Source: Bartonella sp. A05
GTDB lineage: Bacteria; Pseudomonadota; Alphaproteobacteria; Rhizobiales; Rhizobiaceae
DNA: 54,708 nt
Assembly: GCF_026930145.1 (NCBI RefSeq)
Contig: NZ_JANHOJ010000006.1
Span: forward strand, 1 to 54,708
Reading direction: 5' to 3'
Shown here in pieces: positions 53,051 through 54,708 of the stretch. Each line of letters opens with the position of its first letter. The stretch's first letter is position 1. The position numbers and the translations under genes are program-made. Under the pieces are notes generated by a model. The model was not told the origin of the DNA and made no database searches. It saw only the letters and a list, made by a program, of their open reading frames with translations.

Positions 53051-54708
53051 ATGAAAAAATTATATTCAGCATCGGAAAAAAAATGTTTTACTCGTTGTCT
53101 TTCTCTTTATTTGTTGCCTTCCGTTAAAGCGGTTTTAGTAGGAACGGTTATGACGACGTTCTTATTGAGCGTTTTTCCTGTTTTGGCTTCTGATCCTGTT
53201 AATCCTGCCATAACAAAAGCGAATGGTACGGGTCCAAATTCTCCCGATTCAGATACTCCCAATATGCACGATACATATGGTAGTGGTAGTCACGGCAATG
53301 ACAATCATTATAATATAGAACCTAGTGCAGGCCAAGCAGTCACTGCGGAAGAGCAACATGATAATTTAATCACCCGCGCAAGTCTTTCTGGCATTGATCC
53401 TTCTTCCTTTGTAGCAGAGGGTGTTGTTTATCCGAGTGATACTGTGAATAGTGGTTCAAGAATATTGAATGCTTCTTCAAGTGGAAATGTTTTGGACCCC
53501 TTAGGTGTGATGACGAGAGAGGGAAGAGATTTTCGTGGCAATGGAGACGAGTACCAGGCTGGTGGCGGTAATGCTGTTGGGGATAACGCAATTTCTATAG
53601 GACGTGAATCTCAAGCTTTGGGCAAAGATGCAATTGCCATAGGTATCCAAGCCAAAGCGCAAGGCGATCGTTCATTTGCTATCGGTTATCAGGCTAATAC
53701 TGGATTAAATTTAATGTATGCTCGTTCCAGTATACATGATGGGATAAGTATAGGTGCAGGCAGTATATCTAGAGTTGATTCTGGGATTGCTTTGGGTAGC
53801 TATGCTGTAGCCGATCGTGCGAGCGGTGTTAAAGGTTACGTTCCTGGAAGTATTACTATATATTCGACTCTAGAGAATATGAGTGTATGGAAAAGTACGC
53901 TTGGCGCTCTCACTATTGGTGGTCAGGACCATAGTACTAAAAAGGTTCATTCACGACAGATTACAGGGGTGGCAGCTGGGAGTGAATTAACTGATGCAGT
54001 GAATGTTGCGCAGCTGAAAGAGTTAGAAAAATTAATAAGAAAAGGTGCCTCTGTTCCGCAAGAGTCAGGAACTAATAATCTTCTTATTCAGCAAGATCAA
54101 GAGTTGTATCGTATCACCATTGGTAGTAGCACGGAGGAAGCCGAAATAAATATTGCGAATAGTAAGAAGGAAAATAGAATTATCTCCGGTCTTAAAAATG
54201 GAAAGATCTCTGAGCAATCTACCGAGGCAGTTAATGGGGCTTTGCTCTATTCAATAGGTGATGATCTTGCTAAGTCTTTTGGCGGTAATGCAAAATATGA
54301 TGATGGTACATGGATCGCTCCAACATTCAAAGTTTCACAGGTTGATGCGAATGGTACGATTAGTGCAGAGAAATATTATACCAATATTTCCGATGCTTTT
54401 AGCGGTGTTAATGAGTCTTTTGGCAAAGTTGGTATTGCCATTAAGGGAGTTAATAATAAAGTTACGCAAGTTGAGACTATAGCCGCGAAAGTTGAAGGTG
54501 AGGTTAAGGGTGTTCGCCGTGAAGTCAAGGTAATTGAGGACAAAGTTCAGGGTGTTGACAATAAAGTCACGCAAGTTGAGGATGAAATCAAGGATATTTT
54601 TCGAGGCTTTGTCGATACCACTGTACATATGACTATCCAAGAAGTTAAGCAAGATGCTTTATTGTGGGATAAGGATCGACAAGGCTTTGTTGCTGTTCAT
54701 GGTTCAGC
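53051..54708 (+). CDS. Second trimeric autotransporter adhesin, runs off the window
   Basis: At least 552 codons without a stop; the 3' end is outside the window. The N-terminus MKKLYSASEKKCFTRCLSLY and signal region ending VFPVLAS parallel the first adhesin. The head has NAISIGRESQALG, DAIAIGIQAKAQG and SFAIGYQANT. The neck is DAVNVAQLKEL. The stalk includes an FGGNAKYDDG unit and a coiled coil with a repeated NNKVTQVE/DNKVTQVE motif, then QDALLWDKDRQGF. It is a tandem paralogue of the upstream gene; the two could exchange segments by recombination. Confidence 0.93.
   Translation, partial: MKKLYSASEKKCFTRCLSLYLLPSVKAVLVGTVMTTFLLSVFPVLASDPVNPAITKANGTGPNSPDSDTPNMHDTYGSGSHGNDNHYNIEPSAGQAVTAEEQHDNLITRASLSGIDPSSFVAEGVVYPSDTVNSGSRILNASSSGNVLDPLGVMTREGRDFRGNGDEYQAGGGNAVGDNAISIGRESQALGKDAIAIGIQAKAQGDRSFAIGYQANTGLNLMYARSSIHDGISIGAGSISRVDSGIALGSYAVADRASGVKGYVPGSITIYSTLENMSVWKSTLGALTIGGQDHSTKKVHSRQITGVAAGSELTDAVNVAQLKELEKLIRKGASVPQESGTNNLLIQQDQELYRITIGSSTEEAEINIANSKKENRIISGLKNGKISEQSTEAVNGALLYSIGDDLAKSFGGNAKYDDGTWIAPTFKVSQVDANGTISAEKYYTNISDAFSGVNESFGKVGIAIKGVNNKVTQVETIAAKVEGEVKGVRREVKVIEDKVQGVDNKVTQVEDEIKDIFRGFVDTTVHMTIQEVKQDALLWDKDRQGFVAVHGS

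Noticed and set aside
54335..54652. 105-codon minus-strand frame under the second adhesin
   Set aside because: It is a shadow of the coiled-coil coding sequence on the plus strand; its Asn/Leu/Phe-rich repeats mirror the heptads.

Overview
The window reads as a chromosome segment of a Bartonella species (Alphaproteobacteria, Hyphomicrobiales). The DNA is AT-rich, housekeeping genes are alphaproteobacterial in type (rpsU, fhs, pgi, a long-tailed L21 with L27, a fused EIIA-HPr), a GH24 endolysin of the kind found in Bartonella phage/GTA loci is present, and the right end carries two tandem trimeric autotransporter adhesins of the BadA/Vomp class. No rRNA gene or species-diagnostic marker is present, so the species is left open.

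Layout. (1) 0.9-16.2 kb, core: rpsU, formate-tetrahydrofolate ligase, tRNA-Arg(ACG), an RND efflux adaptor/pump pair, pgi, tRNA-Ser(CGA), rplU-rpmA, a 1.5-kb decayed stretch, then a phosphotransferase pair (EIIA-HPr fusion and enzyme I) with no EIIB/EIIC nearby. (2) 16.2-39.8 kb, a genomic island inserted at tRNA-Ser(GGA). About 255 bp beginning in the tRNA 3' end is directly repeated at 39.76 kb, so the two copies look like attL and attR. Inside are an unrecognised three-gene cassette, decayed antirepressors, many toxin-antitoxin modules (some intact, most broken, one HigB-HigA fused in one frame), a candidate structured RNA, three tandem copies of a 48-residue gene behind a palindromic operator, an endolysin and broken phage genes, a DUF488 gene pair, a complete type I restriction-modification operon (hsdMSR), and a wrecked RecB-like nuclease-helicase. 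No intact integrase was found. (3) 40.0-41.1 kb: remnants that mirror the left end of the island, and a lipoprotein. (4) 41.8-47.2 kb: a full biotin pathway from pimeloyl-ACP to biotin, with bioB divergent from a tightly overlapped bioF-H-C-D-A operon. It is followed by fragments of a Fic protein, a tyrosine recombinase and a RelB/YafQ module, which suggests it arrived by transfer. (5) 49-54.7 kb: one complete trimeric autotransporter and a second that runs off the window.

How the parts fit: the core supplies translation, one-carbon and sugar-phosphate functions. The island concentrates defence (type I R-M, the nuclease remnant, probably the three-gene cassette and the DUF488 pair), stabilisation (toxin-antitoxin) and phage control and lysis genes, in a state of advanced decay. 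Biotin synthesis would help a blood- and arthropod-borne bacterium, and the adhesins are host-interaction factors.

The most promising undescribed items are the three-gene cassette at 16.5-19.06 kb with a related fragment just outside attR, the multi-stem RNA at 25092-25269, and the 48-residue gene triplet at 28.29-28.80 kb. All identifications come from reading the sequence and from family knowledge; no database search was run.
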